A DNA stretch of 25,582 nucleotides from F23-B02 sp963590435. Lineage in GTDB: Bacteria; Bacillota; Clostridia; Oscillospirales; Oscillospiraceae. This document shows, piece by piece, positions 1 through 7,313 of the stretch (position 1 is its first letter; the number at the start of each line of letters is the position of its first letter). The notes beneath the pieces are model-generated. The model had not been told where the DNA came from. It ran no database searches and saw only the letters and a program-made list of their open reading frames with translations. The position numbers were made by a program, and so were the translations under genes. The stretch is taken from contig CAVAPG010000015.1 in assembly GCA_963590435.1 (NCBI GenBank), positions 1 through 25,582 on the forward strand. The letters are read 5' to 3'.

Positions 1-1269
1 ATCTTCGGCGACCGCCGTGTAAATTCCGTCGTCACCCTTGACGTAATAGTCAGTATCTTCCGCAAATTCGGAGATGTCACCGGCTTCAGCCCAGTGCATA
101 CCGAGAACATCTGCGGGGTTGCCTATTGCAGCGCCGCCGTTGGTGCCGGCACCAAGGCCGTCAAGGCAGGTGGGCAGGCAGAATACGAGGATGATAACTG
201 CGCAGATAACTGCATACTTTTTGCGTCCGGGAGCCTTGCCCTCTGCAACGTTCTGGTCAACCTTGAAGGAGGTGATAACCTCGAGCAGTGAGAAGGAGGA
301 GGAGACTGCTGCGATGAAGACGAGGGCGTAGAACAGGAAGCCCATGATGTTGCCTACATAGCCCATCTTATCGAAAACTATCTGCATGGACTTGAAGAGA
401 AGTCCCGGGCCGGAGGTGGTGTCACCGCCGAGGAATGCGTAGCAAGCAGGCATAACGATCATGCCGGCCATGGTTGCAACGAGGGTATCGCAGATAACAA
501 CGATGACTGCGTTCTTCTGGATGCTCTCGGACTTCTTAAGGTAAGAGCCGTAGTTGATCATAGCGCCCATGCCGAGGGACAGGGAGAAGAACATCTGACC
601 TGCTGCGGTCTTCAGAACGCCGCCGAAGTCTTCTTTCAGAGGCTCAATGTTCCAGCCGAACATGAACTTGTAGCCGCCGCCTGCGCCGGGCTGGCATGCA
701 ACGTAGATGATAACGATGACGAGCATCACGAACAGTGCCGGCATACCGATCTTGCAGAAATTCTCGATGCCGTCCTCAACGCCTGCTGCAACGATCCATG
801 CGTTAAGTACGATGAAGATTACGGTCCAGAGTATCATCTGGCCGCCGTTCATGATGAAATTGCCGAAGAAGTCGGCCATATCGGAAACACCCCAGGTGTT
901 CCAGCCGAAGATAGCGGTCAGATAGCCGAGTGCGTAACGGGTAACCATGCCGCCGAGGACGAAGTAGAAGCACAGGACCAGGAACGGTGCGGCGATTGCC
1001 AGGTAACCGAGCCAGGTGAACTTCTTGCTGATCTTACGGTATGCCGCGACAGGGCTCAGGCCCGTCTTACGGCCGATTACAAACTCACCGACCATAACTG
1101 CCAGGCCGACGAATATTGCAAGGACAAGATAAACAAGCAGGAAGGCGAAGCCGCCGTGGGTGCCCATCTTGTACGGGAAGCCCCAGATGTTGCCCAGACC
1201 GACTGCAGAACCGATAGCGGCCATCAGGAAACCAAAGTTGGAGCCAAATGTTGCGCGATTGTTTTCCAT
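1..1269 (-). CDS. Sodium:neurotransmitter symporter (NSS/SNF) family transporter, 3' end outside the window
   Basis: Open frame of 423 codons from an ATG at 1269 to the window edge, without a stop, so the C-terminus is missing. The N-terminus (MENNRATFGSNFGFLMAAIGS) leads into GLGNIWGFPYK, the TM1 signature of the NSS/SLC6 fold that binds sodium and substrate. Many hydrophobic segments follow. NSS proteins are sodium-coupled importers, in bacteria usually of amino acids; the exact substrate cannot be read here. The ribosome site AAAGGAGAG sits just upstream of the ATG. Near the edge the hydrophobic core gives way to an acidic stretch (AEAGDISEFAEDTDYYVKGDDG), which is part of a loop or the C-terminal tail. 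Family assignment is firm, substrate unknown. Confidence 0.92.
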   Translation of the reverse strand, partial: MENNRATFGSNFGFLMAAIGSAVGLGNIWGFPYKMGTHGGFAFLLVYLVLAIFVGLAVMVGEFVIGRKTGLSPVAAYRKISKKFTWLGYLAIAAPFLVLCFYFVLGGMVTRYALGYLTAIFGWNTWGVSDMADFFGNFIMNGGQMILWTVIFIVLNAWIVAAGVEDGIENFCKIGMPALFVMLVIVIIYVACQPGAGGGYKFMFGWNIEPLKEDFGGVLKTAAGQMFFSLSLGMGAMINYGSYLKKSESIQKNAVIVVICDTLVATMAGMIVMPACYAFLGGDTTSGPGLLFKSMQIVFDKMGYVGNIMGFLFYALVFIAAVSSSFSLLEVITSFKVDQNVAEGKAPGRKKYAVICAVIILVFCLPTCLDGLGAGTNGGAAIGNPADVLGMHWAEAGDISEFAEDTDYYVKGDDGIYTAVAED

Positions 1270-1367
1270 AACTTTCTCTCCTTTATTTTCCTTTGCCTCC
1301 AATCTCGAAGCGGCAAACCCGGTGAATTGTTAACTCTCCATTAACCGTCCACCAAATTCATAAATGG

Positions 1368-1396
1368 ACTTTACACCATATTCATAATTTTTTCAA
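1368..1396 (-). promoter_or_regulatory. Probable promoter of the NSS transporter gene
   Basis: On the minus strand a TTGAAA hexamer (1391-1396) is followed after 17 bp by TAAAGT (1368-1373). This leaves a leader of about 90 nt before the ATG at 1269. The -35 matches consensus at 5 of 6 bases and the -10 at 4 of 6, in AT-rich DNA where chance matches are common. Confidence 0.4.
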
Positions 1397-1615
1397 TACT
1401 TTTTTGATGTTTAAATATTAACTTTCGCTTTATTTGATTAAAGTTTTGTGCATGTTTCACAAGCTATGCATTTTGTTCATATATAATATTACTAAAATTC
1501 ATATGCGTCTGAATTTTAACACACGCGATAGTCATTTTTGTGTCAAATAATTTTATAAAAATCAATGCGTTTTTGCTGTTAACGAGCTTAACAGTTGCAC
1601 TTAACAGACGCGCCA

Positions 1616-1652
1616 AACCCCCTCGACAGCGGATTAAACTGCCGAGGGGGTT
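1616..1652. terminator. Strong hairpin without clear U-tract, orientation uncertain
   Basis: Arms 1616-1629 and 1639-1652 pair over 14 bp with one mismatch (core AACCCCCTCG / CGAGGGGGTT), with a 9-nt loop. Neither side is followed by a good T run. It lies directly 3' of the decayed NSS-like fragment on the minus strand and may be that lost gene's terminator. Confidence 0.45.
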
Positions 1653-1699
1653 CATTATGAAATAGCTTATTAAGATCTTTATTAAATTAAGATACACAA

Positions 1700-1934
1700 T
1701 CAGCCGAAGAAGCCGATAAGCATCATGATGTCTTTCGGCAAATTCACTTATATCGCCGGCTTCTGCTTTTTGTCAGAAAAAATCGCCTTTTGCTCTTGAT
1801 TTTTTTAATATATACTGTAAAATAACAATGTTAAACAACAGTGTTGCAATTGCAAATATAGCAATATCGCAGATTACGGCGACCGACGGCCGATAACCGA
1901 GGAATGCTGATACCAGCAGAATGGAGACATAAAA
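1700..1934 (-). pseudogene. Decayed fragment resembling the C-terminal part of an NSS transporter
   Basis: The minus strand here reads, interrupted by a stop, as a hydrophobic segment containing VAVICDIAIFAIATLLFN, followed about 40 codons later by KAEAGDISEFAER. The neighbouring intact NSS protein contains KYAVICAVIILVF and, about 40 residues later, WAEAGDISEFAED. The 11 residues AEAGDISEFAE are identical in both and the spacing is nearly the same. At DNA level positions 1738-1766 match 62-90 at roughly 22 of 29 bases. No start or full frame remains. I read it as the remnant of a tandem paralogue; the surrounding 1270-1934 holds no intact gene that I can support. Confidence 0.4.
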
Positions 1935-2495
1935 ATGACTTACGAAATGGACATTGCCGGCTTAAAACGCGAGCTGCCCCTGTGCAAGGTCACCGACGAC
2001 CTTTTCATTGGTGCTTTTGTCATGTTCGGTGATGTTGAGCTGACCGTCCACTGCGCAGCGGAGCTGCTTAAGAGAGCTCCCGAATACGACTATATTATCG
2101 CTCCCGAGGCAAAGGCCATTCCCCTTCTCTATGAAATGGCGCGTCAGAGCGGCGCCGAGAAATATTTCCTGGCCAGAAAGAGCCCCAAGGCCTATATGAG
2201 CGGCGTTTTTGAGGTTCAGGTTAAATCCATCACCACGATGCATGTCCAGCGTCTTATTATCGACACTGACGATGCCGAACTTATAAAGGGCAAGCGCATG
2301 CTGATTGTTGATGACGTCATCTCCACCGGTGAGAGCATGCGTGCAATGGAAGAGCTCGTAACACGCGCCGGCGGCAACATAGTCGGCAAAATGGCAGTCC
2401 TCGCCGAGGGTGCGGCGCAGGAGCGCGATGACATTATCGTTCTGGCCGGTCTTCCCCTTTTCAAGCCCGACGGCACCCCGATTGAAGAAAAATAA
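1935..2495 (+). CDS. Adenine-phosphoribosyltransferase-like type I phosphoribosyltransferase
   Basis: The 186-residue protein has the type I PRTase core. The PRPP-binding loop MLIVDDVISTGES is at about residues 121-133, and the earlier YDYIIAPEAKAIPLL segment corresponds to the PPi-loop region of APT/XPT-like enzymes. Such enzymes join a purine base to PRPP to salvage it. The APT class normally has about 170-190 residues, so the length fits. The base specificity is not readable. A GGAG at 1923-1926 sets the start. A TATACT at 1811-1816 with a weak TTGCTC 15 bp upstream is the only promoter candidate I see. The gene stands alone and ends at a strong terminator. Confidence 0.82.
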   Translation: MTYEMDIAGLKRELPLCKVTDDLFIGAFVMFGDVELTVHCAAELLKRAPEYDYIIAPEAKAIPLLYEMARQSGAEKYFLARKSPKAYMSGVFEVQVKSITTMHVQRLIIDTDDAELIKGKRMLIVDDVISTGESMRAMEELVTRAGGNIVGKMAVLAEGAAQERDDIIVLAGLPLFKPDGTPIEEK

Positions 2496-2525
2496 GGCAG
2501 CAGTTTATATACTGCCCATAGTGTA

Positions 2526-2571
2526 AATAATCCGCAGCGGAGAGAATTTTTCCTGCTGCGGATTATTATTT
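2526..2571 (+). terminator. Rho-independent terminator of the phosphoribosyltransferase gene
   Basis: A perfect 13-bp stem (2526-2538 with 2555-2567, AATAATCCGCAGC and its complement) with a 16-nt loop, followed by a short T-containing tail, starts 30 bp after the stop codon at 2495. Confidence 0.8.
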
Positions 2572-2648
2572 GCAGTGCAATGTGCATGTGCCCGTGCGGA
2601 TTTCACTCTTGCATTTCGTGCAAATGTGTTAAATTTGCAAAACGGGTA

Positions 2649-2678
2649 TTGACAAGGCCGAAATACGGGTTTTATAAT
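2649..2678 (+). promoter_or_regulatory. Consensus promoter for the riboswitch-controlled ABC operon
   Basis: TTGACA (2649-2654) and TATAAT (2673-2678) are both perfect sigma-A hexamers, 18 bp apart. Transcription would begin near 2685, just upstream of the lysine aptamer. A promoter this strong fits an operon whose real control is by the leader RNA. Confidence 0.9.
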
Positions 2679-2697
2679 GCGGCCATAATAAGACAGC

Positions 2698-2863
2698 ACC
2701 TGATAGAGGTTGCGGAAAAGATGAGTACCCCGTGGTATACGCCGGCAAGCGGCTGCGGGAGAAAGGCAATTCCGCCGAAGTGCAGTACGGTTGCCGCCGT
2801 GCTGATACTGGGACTTCGCTGAACAAGCGTTGGACTGTCACATTTTTGTGGAGCGCTATCGAA
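2698..2863 (+). ncRNA. Lysine riboswitch (L box) aptamer
   Basis: The conserved blocks of the lysine aptamer occur in the right order: GATAGAGGTTGCG (2702-2714), an AAGATGAGTA loop, GCCGAAG (2774-2780), CTGG, GGACTGTCA (2832-2840) and GTGGAGCGCTATC (2848-2860). The P1 stem forms between GATAG at 2702-2706 and CTATC at 2856-2860. Five arms radiate from the core. The family binds L-lysine and usually shuts off lysine biosynthesis or uptake genes when lysine is plentiful. The switch lies between a consensus promoter and an amino-acid ABC importer. Confidence 0.92.
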
Positions 2864-2891
2864 GGCAATTTAATTTTGAATTTCTTTTTCA

Positions 2892-2931
2892 AAGCCTGCG
2901 ATACCACTTCGGGTCGCAGGCTTATTAATTT
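2892..2931 (+). terminator. Riboswitch terminator, with antiterminator partner at 2855-2866
   Basis: A 10-bp perfect stem (AAGCCTGCGA 2892-2901 with TCGCAGGCTT 2914-2923) precedes an AT-rich tail. The 3' strand of riboswitch P1 (2855-2866) can instead pair with 2894-2905 at 10 of 12 positions, which would break the terminator. With lysine bound, P1 forms and the terminator can fold, so the operon should be off at high lysine. Confidence 0.8.
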
Positions 2932-2969
2932 ACCCGAAAAGGGAAAAACAGAAAAAGGAGTTCCGAAAA

Positions 2970-3866
2970 ATGAGAAGAACAAGAAACCTGATTGCGCTGC
3001 TTATGGCAGCAGTAATGTGCCTGTGCATGTTCACAGGCTGCGGAAGCGACGCCGACGCCGCTGACAGAGAGTCTGCAGATCTCACGCAGGCAACATGCAT
3101 AGCAGACCTCGCCGGATATAAGATTGCAGCACAGACCGGCACCTTCCACGCAGACGCACTTTCCCAGATTGAAAACGTCAATTCATCCACCTATCCCGAA
3201 TTTGCAGACCTTCTGACCGCACTCAAGAGCGGCGCGATAGACGGCTATATTGCAGAGGAGCCGACGGCACTTTCCGTATGCCAGTCCGACGATACCCTGA
3301 CCTACATCCCGCTCAAGAATAACGACACCGGATTTACCGCAACGGCTGCCGACGTCGGCATTGCAGTCGGTCTCAAGAAGGGTTCGGATCTGACGGCACG
3401 CATAAACGAGGTTCTCGCAACCATCACCGATGACCAGCGTGCAGAACTTATGGAGCAGATAGTCACCCTCGCATCCGGCGGCGAAGTAAGCGAGTTTGCA
3501 GTCAGCTGCCCCGCACCCGAAACCACCGACGGTGTTCTGAGAGTCGGCATGGAATGCGCATATGAGCCGTACAACTGGACCGATATGGACGGCACAAGCC
3601 TCGGCGCGGTTCCCATCTCCGGTGAAGGCAAGGAAGGCCTCTACGCAAACGGCTATGATGTTCAGATTGCACAGTATGTTGCAAACTCCCTCGGCATGAA
3701 GCTCGAGATATACTCCATCGAGTGGGATTCCCTCCTTCCCGCACTTGAATCCGGCACGATCGACGCAATCGTCGCAGGCATGAGCCCCACCGCAGAGCGC
3801 GCAGAGCAGATCGACTTCACCGACACCTATTACGAATCCAACCTCGTTGTAATCATCCGCAAGTAA
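2970..3866 (+). CDS. Amino-acid ABC transporter substrate-binding lipoprotein with circularly permuted lobes, probably lysine
   Basis: A 298-residue lipoprotein with a signal peptide and lipobox FTGC (Cys24). It is an SBP_bac_3-type solute receptor, but its parts are in unusual order. Residues about 44-118 are lobe 2 (LAGYKIAAQTGTFH, LLTALKSGAIDGYIAEEP). Residues 123-170 are the C-terminal lobe 1 segment (VGIAVGLKKGSD, RINEVLA). Then, after a linker, residues 188-298 are what normally comes first (VLRVGMECAYEPYNW, YANGYDVQIA, EWDSLLPALESGTIDAIVAGMSPTAER, IDFTDTYYESNLVVIIRK). Ligand-contact elements of both lobes are all present, so it should work. AGGAG at 2956-2960 sets the start. The lysine riboswitch upstream points to lysine as ligand. 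The function class is firm, the permutation clear by motif order, and lysine is inferred. Confidence 0.9.
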   Translation: MRRTRNLIALLMAAVMCLCMFTGCGSDADAADRESADLTQATCIADLAGYKIAAQTGTFHADALSQIENVNSSTYPEFADLLTALKSGAIDGYIAEEPTALSVCQSDDTLTYIPLKNNDTGFTATAADVGIAVGLKKGSDLTARINEVLATITDDQRAELMEQIVTLASGGEVSEFAVSCPAPETTDGVLRVGMECAYEPYNWTDMDGTSLGAVPISGEGKEGLYANGYDVQIAQYVANSLGMKLEIYSIEWDSLLPALESGTIDAIVAGMSPTAERAEQIDFTDTYYESNLVVIIRK

Positions 3867-3904
3867 GCAAGATTAAGAGATAAGCGAAAGGCCGGTAACT
3901 GAGC

Positions 3905-4672
3905 ATGAGCTTTTTTAACGATGTAATTAATATAGTAATAAAATACTATCCCCAGCTTCTTGACGGCGTGGGAAACACCATGCTGATTGCGCTCATCGGC
4001 ACGGTTGCCGGTCTGATAATCGGCCTTCTGACAGGCGTTGTGCGCACAGCACCGCTGTCAAAGAACACGCTGCTGCGTGTTCTGCACAAGATACTCAACG
4101 CCATCATCGCCGTCTATGTCGAAATTTTCCGCGGCACGCCTATGATGGTTCAGGCAATGGTCATTTATTGGGGCTATGCCTTCGCCACCGGCGGCAGCAC
4201 CCTGCCGCTTATCCCCTCGGGCATTCTGATTGTTTCGATTAACACCGGTGCCTACATGGCGGAGATTGTCCGCGGCGGCATTATTTCCATCGACAAGGGT
4301 CAGTTTGAGGGCGCGATGAGCATCGGCATGACCCATTCGCAGACCATGCTGAAGGTCATTATTCCGCAGGTAATGCGCAACATTCTGCCTTCGGTCAGCA
4401 ATGAGTTTGTTATAAACATCAAGGACACATCGGTGCTCAATGTCATCGGCGTTACGGAGCTGTATTACTTTGCCGGCATTATAAAGCGCCAGAGCTTTGA
4501 AACCTTCCAGACCTATCTCGTCATCTGCGTTATCTACTTCATTCTTACATTTACAATTACGCGTCTGCTGCGCCGGGTTGAGCGCAGACTTGACGGCGGC
4601 GACAGCTATGTAATATGCGGTTCGCAGAGCGACAGCGCGGCCGAAATTCACATACGCAGAGAGGAGACCTGA
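3905..4672 (+). CDS. Amino-acid ABC transporter permease (HisM/GlnP type)
   Basis: A 255-residue integral membrane protein with about five hydrophobic segments. It carries the start signature QLLDGVGNTMLIALIGTVAGLIIGL, VEIFRGTPMMVQ, and the EAA-type coupling loop (EGAMSIGMTHSQTMLKVIIPQ) that contacts the ATPase. This is the HisMQ/GlnP subgroup, which moves polar amino acids. It begins 38 bp after the binding-protein stop and ends 3 bp before the ATPase start, so it is co-transcribed. The ribosome site is weak (AAAGG at about 3888). A single permease gene implies a homodimer. The cytoplasmic tail after the last helix is polar and somewhat long. Confidence 0.93.
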   Translation: MSFFNDVINIVIKYYPQLLDGVGNTMLIALIGTVAGLIIGLLTGVVRTAPLSKNTLLRVLHKILNAIIAVYVEIFRGTPMMVQAMVIYWGYAFATGGSTLPLIPSGILIVSINTGAYMAEIVRGGIISIDKGQFEGAMSIGMTHSQTMLKVIIPQVMRNILPSVSNEFVINIKDTSVLNVIGVTELYYFAGIIKRQSFETFQTYLVICVIYFILTFTITRLLRRVERRLDGGDSYVICGSQSDSAAEIHIRREET

Positions 4673-4675
4673 GTC

Positions 4676-5416
4676 ATGTCCGAAAAAGTAATCGAGCTTG
4701 TTCACCTTCAGAAGCAGTTCGGTGATAACACCGTTCTGCGCGATATAAACCTAAGCGTTTCAAAGGGCGAGGTGCTCAGCATAATCGGCGCGTCCGGCTC
4801 GGGCAAAAGCACCATGCTCCGCTGCATTAACCTCCTTGAAACTCCGACCTCCGGTCAGGTGCTCTATCACGGTCGGGACATAACCGGTCCGGACATGAAC
4901 CTTTCCCAGTACAGGGCAAAGGTCGGAATGGTCTTCCAGAGCTTTAATCTGTTCAACAACATGACGGCTCTCAACAACTGCATCACCGGTCAGGTTTCCG
5001 TACTCAGGCGCAGCCGCGAAGAGGCCGAAGCCATCGCTATGAAGTATCTCGAGCGTGTCGGCATGGCACCGTATATCAACGCCCGTCCCTCTCAGCTGTC
5101 CGGCGGACAGAAGCAGCGCGTGGCAATCGCCCGTGCGCTGGCAATGGAGCCCGAGGCTCTGCTGTTTGACGAGCCGACGAGTGCTCTCGACCCCCAGATG
5201 GTCGGCGAGGTTCTGGATGTTATGCGCTCTCTGGCAGAGGACGGCCTGACAATGATTGTGGTCACCCACGAGATGGCGTTTGCGCGCGATGTTTCAACCA
5301 ATGTTGTCTTCATGTCGGGCGGAGTCATCTGCGAAGAGGGGCGTCCGAAGGATATATTCGAAAATCCGCAGAATCCCAAAACGCGCGAATTTCTGTCGAG
5401 GTTTCTGCTCGGCTGA
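4676..5416 (+). CDS. Amino-acid ABC transporter ATP-binding protein (GlnQ/HisP type)
   Basis: A 246-residue ATPase with every key motif: Walker A GASGSGKST (38-46), Q-loop at VFQSF (87-90), signature LSGGQ (141-145), Walker B ALLFDE with Glu166, D-loop SALD, and the switch His in VTHE. The overall pattern is that of polar amino-acid importers (COG1126). It powers the permease just upstream. GGAG at about 4661 gives the ribosome site. It is the last gene of the lysine-riboswitch operon, followed by a strong terminator. Confidence 0.95.
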   Translation: MSEKVIELVHLQKQFGDNTVLRDINLSVSKGEVLSIIGASGSGKSTMLRCINLLETPTSGQVLYHGRDITGPDMNLSQYRAKVGMVFQSFNLFNNMTALNNCITGQVSVLRRSREEAEAIAMKYLERVGMAPYINARPSQLSGGQKQRVAIARALAMEPEALLFDEPTSALDPQMVGEVLDVMRSLAEDGLTMIVVTHEMAFARDVSTNVVFMSGGVICEEGRPKDIFENPQNPKTREFLSRFLLG

Positions 5417-5452
5417 TAAATCAGGCTCTGTGTCAATAGTTGGGATAGAGCG

Positions 5453-5487
5453 AAAAATGCACCGTTGGTCAACAACGGTGCATTTTT
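5453..5487. terminator. Bidirectional terminator between convergent genes
   Basis: A perfect 15-bp stem (5453-5467 with 5473-5487, AAAAATGCACCGTTG and its complement) with a 5-nt loop. T runs on both strands let it end the ABC operon on plus and the PAP2 gene on minus. Confidence 0.9.
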
Positions 5488-5504
5488 ACGTTTGCTTCTT
5501 AAAT

Positions 5505-6242
5505 TTAATGCGCGGCGGCGGTGCTTGGCTCTTCGGCGCGGTGATAGCACAGATAATGGCCCAGCAGGCACAGCGGCACGGCGGCGAGAACATCGAGCAC
5601 GGAGTGCTGCTTCATGAACACGGTGGATGCGCAGATAAGCAGTGCCGCGACACAGACGGAGAATTTAAACCACGGCTTTTGCAGCTTGCGGCAGTCGAGC
5701 AGGCCGAACATTGCCGCCACCGAGCCGAGGACGTGTATCGACGGACAGACATTCGTGTTCGTATCAAAAGTATAAAACCAGCCTATGAACCGCGTCAGCA
5801 CATTGTCGCGCGGGAATGTCTCCGGTCGAAGCTCCTGACAGGTCGGGAAGAGCAGATAAATCACCATCGTAATCGTGTAGGTGCAGATGATAAAGTGCAT
5901 CATTTTCTTAAACGCCGGAACATCAAAGAAAAACGTGTACACCAGTGTGCCGATCAGATACACAAACCAGAACAGATACGGAATGAGGAACCACTCGCAG
6001 AACGGAATGGCATCGTCAAACGCGCAGTGCATGACATAATATGAGTTGACATTGTAGAAACGCTCGACAAACGAAAACATCAGCCCGAACATCGGCCAGA
6101 ATATGAGCAGCTTCACATGCCGGAACTCGTCTGTATTTATTTTACTGAGTTTGAAATTCCTGTAATCCATTTTTTGCAGCGTCTTTTTGCGGCGCTTGCG
6201 ACACTCCTTTTTAATAAATATTTTTAATCTGATTGGCGACAC
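5505..6242 (-). CDS. PAP2-family membrane phosphatase
   Basis: A 245-residue membrane protein with about six hydrophobic segments. PAP2 acid-phosphatase motifs are visible: a degenerate first motif around CQELRPE (135-141), CPSIHV (166-171, Ser168 and His170) and STVFMKQHSVLDV (206-218, His213 and Asp217). The family removes phosphate from lipid phosphates such as phosphatidic acid or undecaprenyl diphosphate, or exchanges head groups; this member resembles the branch called inositolphosphotransferase-like. The start is uncertain: GTG at 6242 with a weak GGAAC upstream, or the internal ATG at codon 25. It lies 38 bp behind the lipid kinase gene on the same strand, suggesting an operon in lipid turnover. 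Confidence 0.8.
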   Translation of the reverse strand: MSPIRLKIFIKKECRKRRKKTLQKMDYRNFKLSKINTDEFRHVKLLIFWPMFGLMFSFVERFYNVNSYYVMHCAFDDAIPFCEWFLIPYLFWFVYLIGTLVYTFFFDVPAFKKMMHFIICTYTITMVIYLLFPTCQELRPETFPRDNVLTRFIGWFYTFDTNTNVCPSIHVLGSVAAMFGLLDCRKLQKPWFKFSVCVAALLICASTVFMKQHSVLDVLAAVPLCLLGHYLCYHRAEEPSTAAAH

Positions 6243-6280
6243 AATATTGTTCCGTATCGGTGCAAAATTCAGTTGAGATT

Positions 6281-7168
6281 TTAATATATAAGGCTTATTG
6301 CCTGAGGGCAGTTTTCAAAGCTTATATCGCTGTGCTCGCCGCCATTTTCACCGTCAAAGGTCCATGCCTCGGGCGCTTCAAAGATAAATCTTGCTCTCTT
6401 CGTGTGCTTTATGATTATATACTCGCTGTTCAGATCATGGCTGAGTACCTTCGCGGCAAGGGCAGCAAGGGCTGCCGCATTCGGCAGTTTTTTTACGAGC
6501 ACGAGCTCATGCATTCCGTCGCCGAGACCTATCTCGTCACGCGGCAGATCTATAAAGCCCGCAACGGAATACGAGTTTGACATACTGCCGTAGAGATACT
6601 CGCCGTCAAAGATTCCGTCATCGTATTCGACCGTGACATGGCGGCTTTTTAGCGTTGACAGGCTTTTTGCCGCGCCCAGCAGATATGCCGCCTCGCCGAG
6701 CTTTTGCTTTAGCTCCTGCGGCGTTGCATAGCTCACTTCCGTGAATGCACCGAAGGCCGCGACATAATTAAAATACCCTCCGTCGCGCCGCCCCTCATCG
6801 AAGTCATGGGGCTTGCCGTTTATAAAGCGCAGTGCTCCGGCAAGAATGTCGTTCTTCGGCAGACCGATGGTTCTGGCAACGTCGTTTGCGGTGCCGATTG
6901 GGATATATCCGACCTTCGGGCGATCATGCAGCTGCATAAGTCCGGCAATGGCCTCGGCAAGAGTTCCGTCGCCGCCGAGTACGAGCAGATACGGATACGC
7001 TCCGGCATACTGAAGCGCAAGCTCCGTGGCGTGACCGCGGCTTTCGGTAAAATACAGCGTTGCGGCATAGCCTGCATCGGACAGAGCCTTCAGCGCATCG
7101 GGCAGGGCTTTGCTGAAGCCGCCCTTTCCCGCCGCCGGATTTATAATCATCATCAACGGTGTCTTCAT
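6281..7168 (-). CDS. Diacylglycerol-kinase-family lipid kinase (DagK/YegS type)
   Basis: A 295-residue protein with the nucleotide-binding GGDGT motif (65-69), the N-terminal MMIINPAAGKG start, and IPIGTANDVARTIGLP (about 95-110). These are hallmarks of the DAG-kinase catalytic domain and its YegS-like C-terminal beta-sandwich. The family phosphorylates diacylglycerol or related lipids at the membrane inner face. The length is typical. The ATG at 7168 follows a GAGGG at somewhat long spacing and a good promoter (7215-7243). The next gene on the same strand is a PAP2 phosphatase, so kinase and phosphatase of phosphatidate-like lipids are paired. Confidence 0.9.
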   Translation of the reverse strand: MKTPLMMIINPAAGKGGFSKALPDALKALSDAGYAATLYFTESRGHATELALQYAGAYPYLLVLGGDGTLAEAIAGLMQLHDRPKVGYIPIGTANDVARTIGLPKNDILAGALRFINGKPHDFDEGRRDGGYFNYVAAFGAFTEVSYATPQELKQKLGEAAYLLGAAKSLSTLKSRHVTVEYDDGIFDGEYLYGSMSNSYSVAGFIDLPRDEIGLGDGMHELVLVKKLPNAAALAALAAKVLSHDLNSEYIIIKHTKRARFIFEAPEAWTFDGENGGEHSDISFENCPQAISLIY

Positions 7169-7214
7169 ATCTCAAAATATCCCTCATCAGCAAAGCTTAA
7201 TTTCTAATGTTATT

Positions 7215-7243
7215 ATTTTATCACAAGGCGCGCGAATTTTCAA
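7215..7243 (-). promoter_or_regulatory. Promoter of the lipid kinase-PAP2 operon
   Basis: On minus, TTGAAA (7238-7243), a 17-bp spacer and TAAAAT (7215-7220). Each hexamer matches consensus at 5 of 6 bases, about 40 bp before the lipid kinase ATG. A TATAAT at 7286-7291 on plus probably serves the divergent YhhN gene, but I see no matching -35 for it. Confidence 0.7.
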
Positions 7244-7313
7244 CGCCCGATTATCGGTTGAAATAAAACTCCATGTATGTTATTGTATAATAAGTACATT
7301 TGGGAGAGATAGA

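Noticed and set aside
1464..1697. 77-codon minus-strand frame in the long intergenic region
   Set aside because: It reads through a strong hairpin, has no ribosome site and encodes no recognisable pattern; it is better explained as non-coding DNA 3' of the NSS-like remnant.
2698..2863. T-box leader in front of the ABC operon
   Set aside because: No GGTGGNACCGCG T-box sequence is present, whereas all lysine-aptamer blocks are.
5256..6044. Long plus-strand frame covering the PAP2 gene
   Set aside because: It runs antisense to a clear PAP2 coding sequence, crosses a terminator and has no family resemblance.
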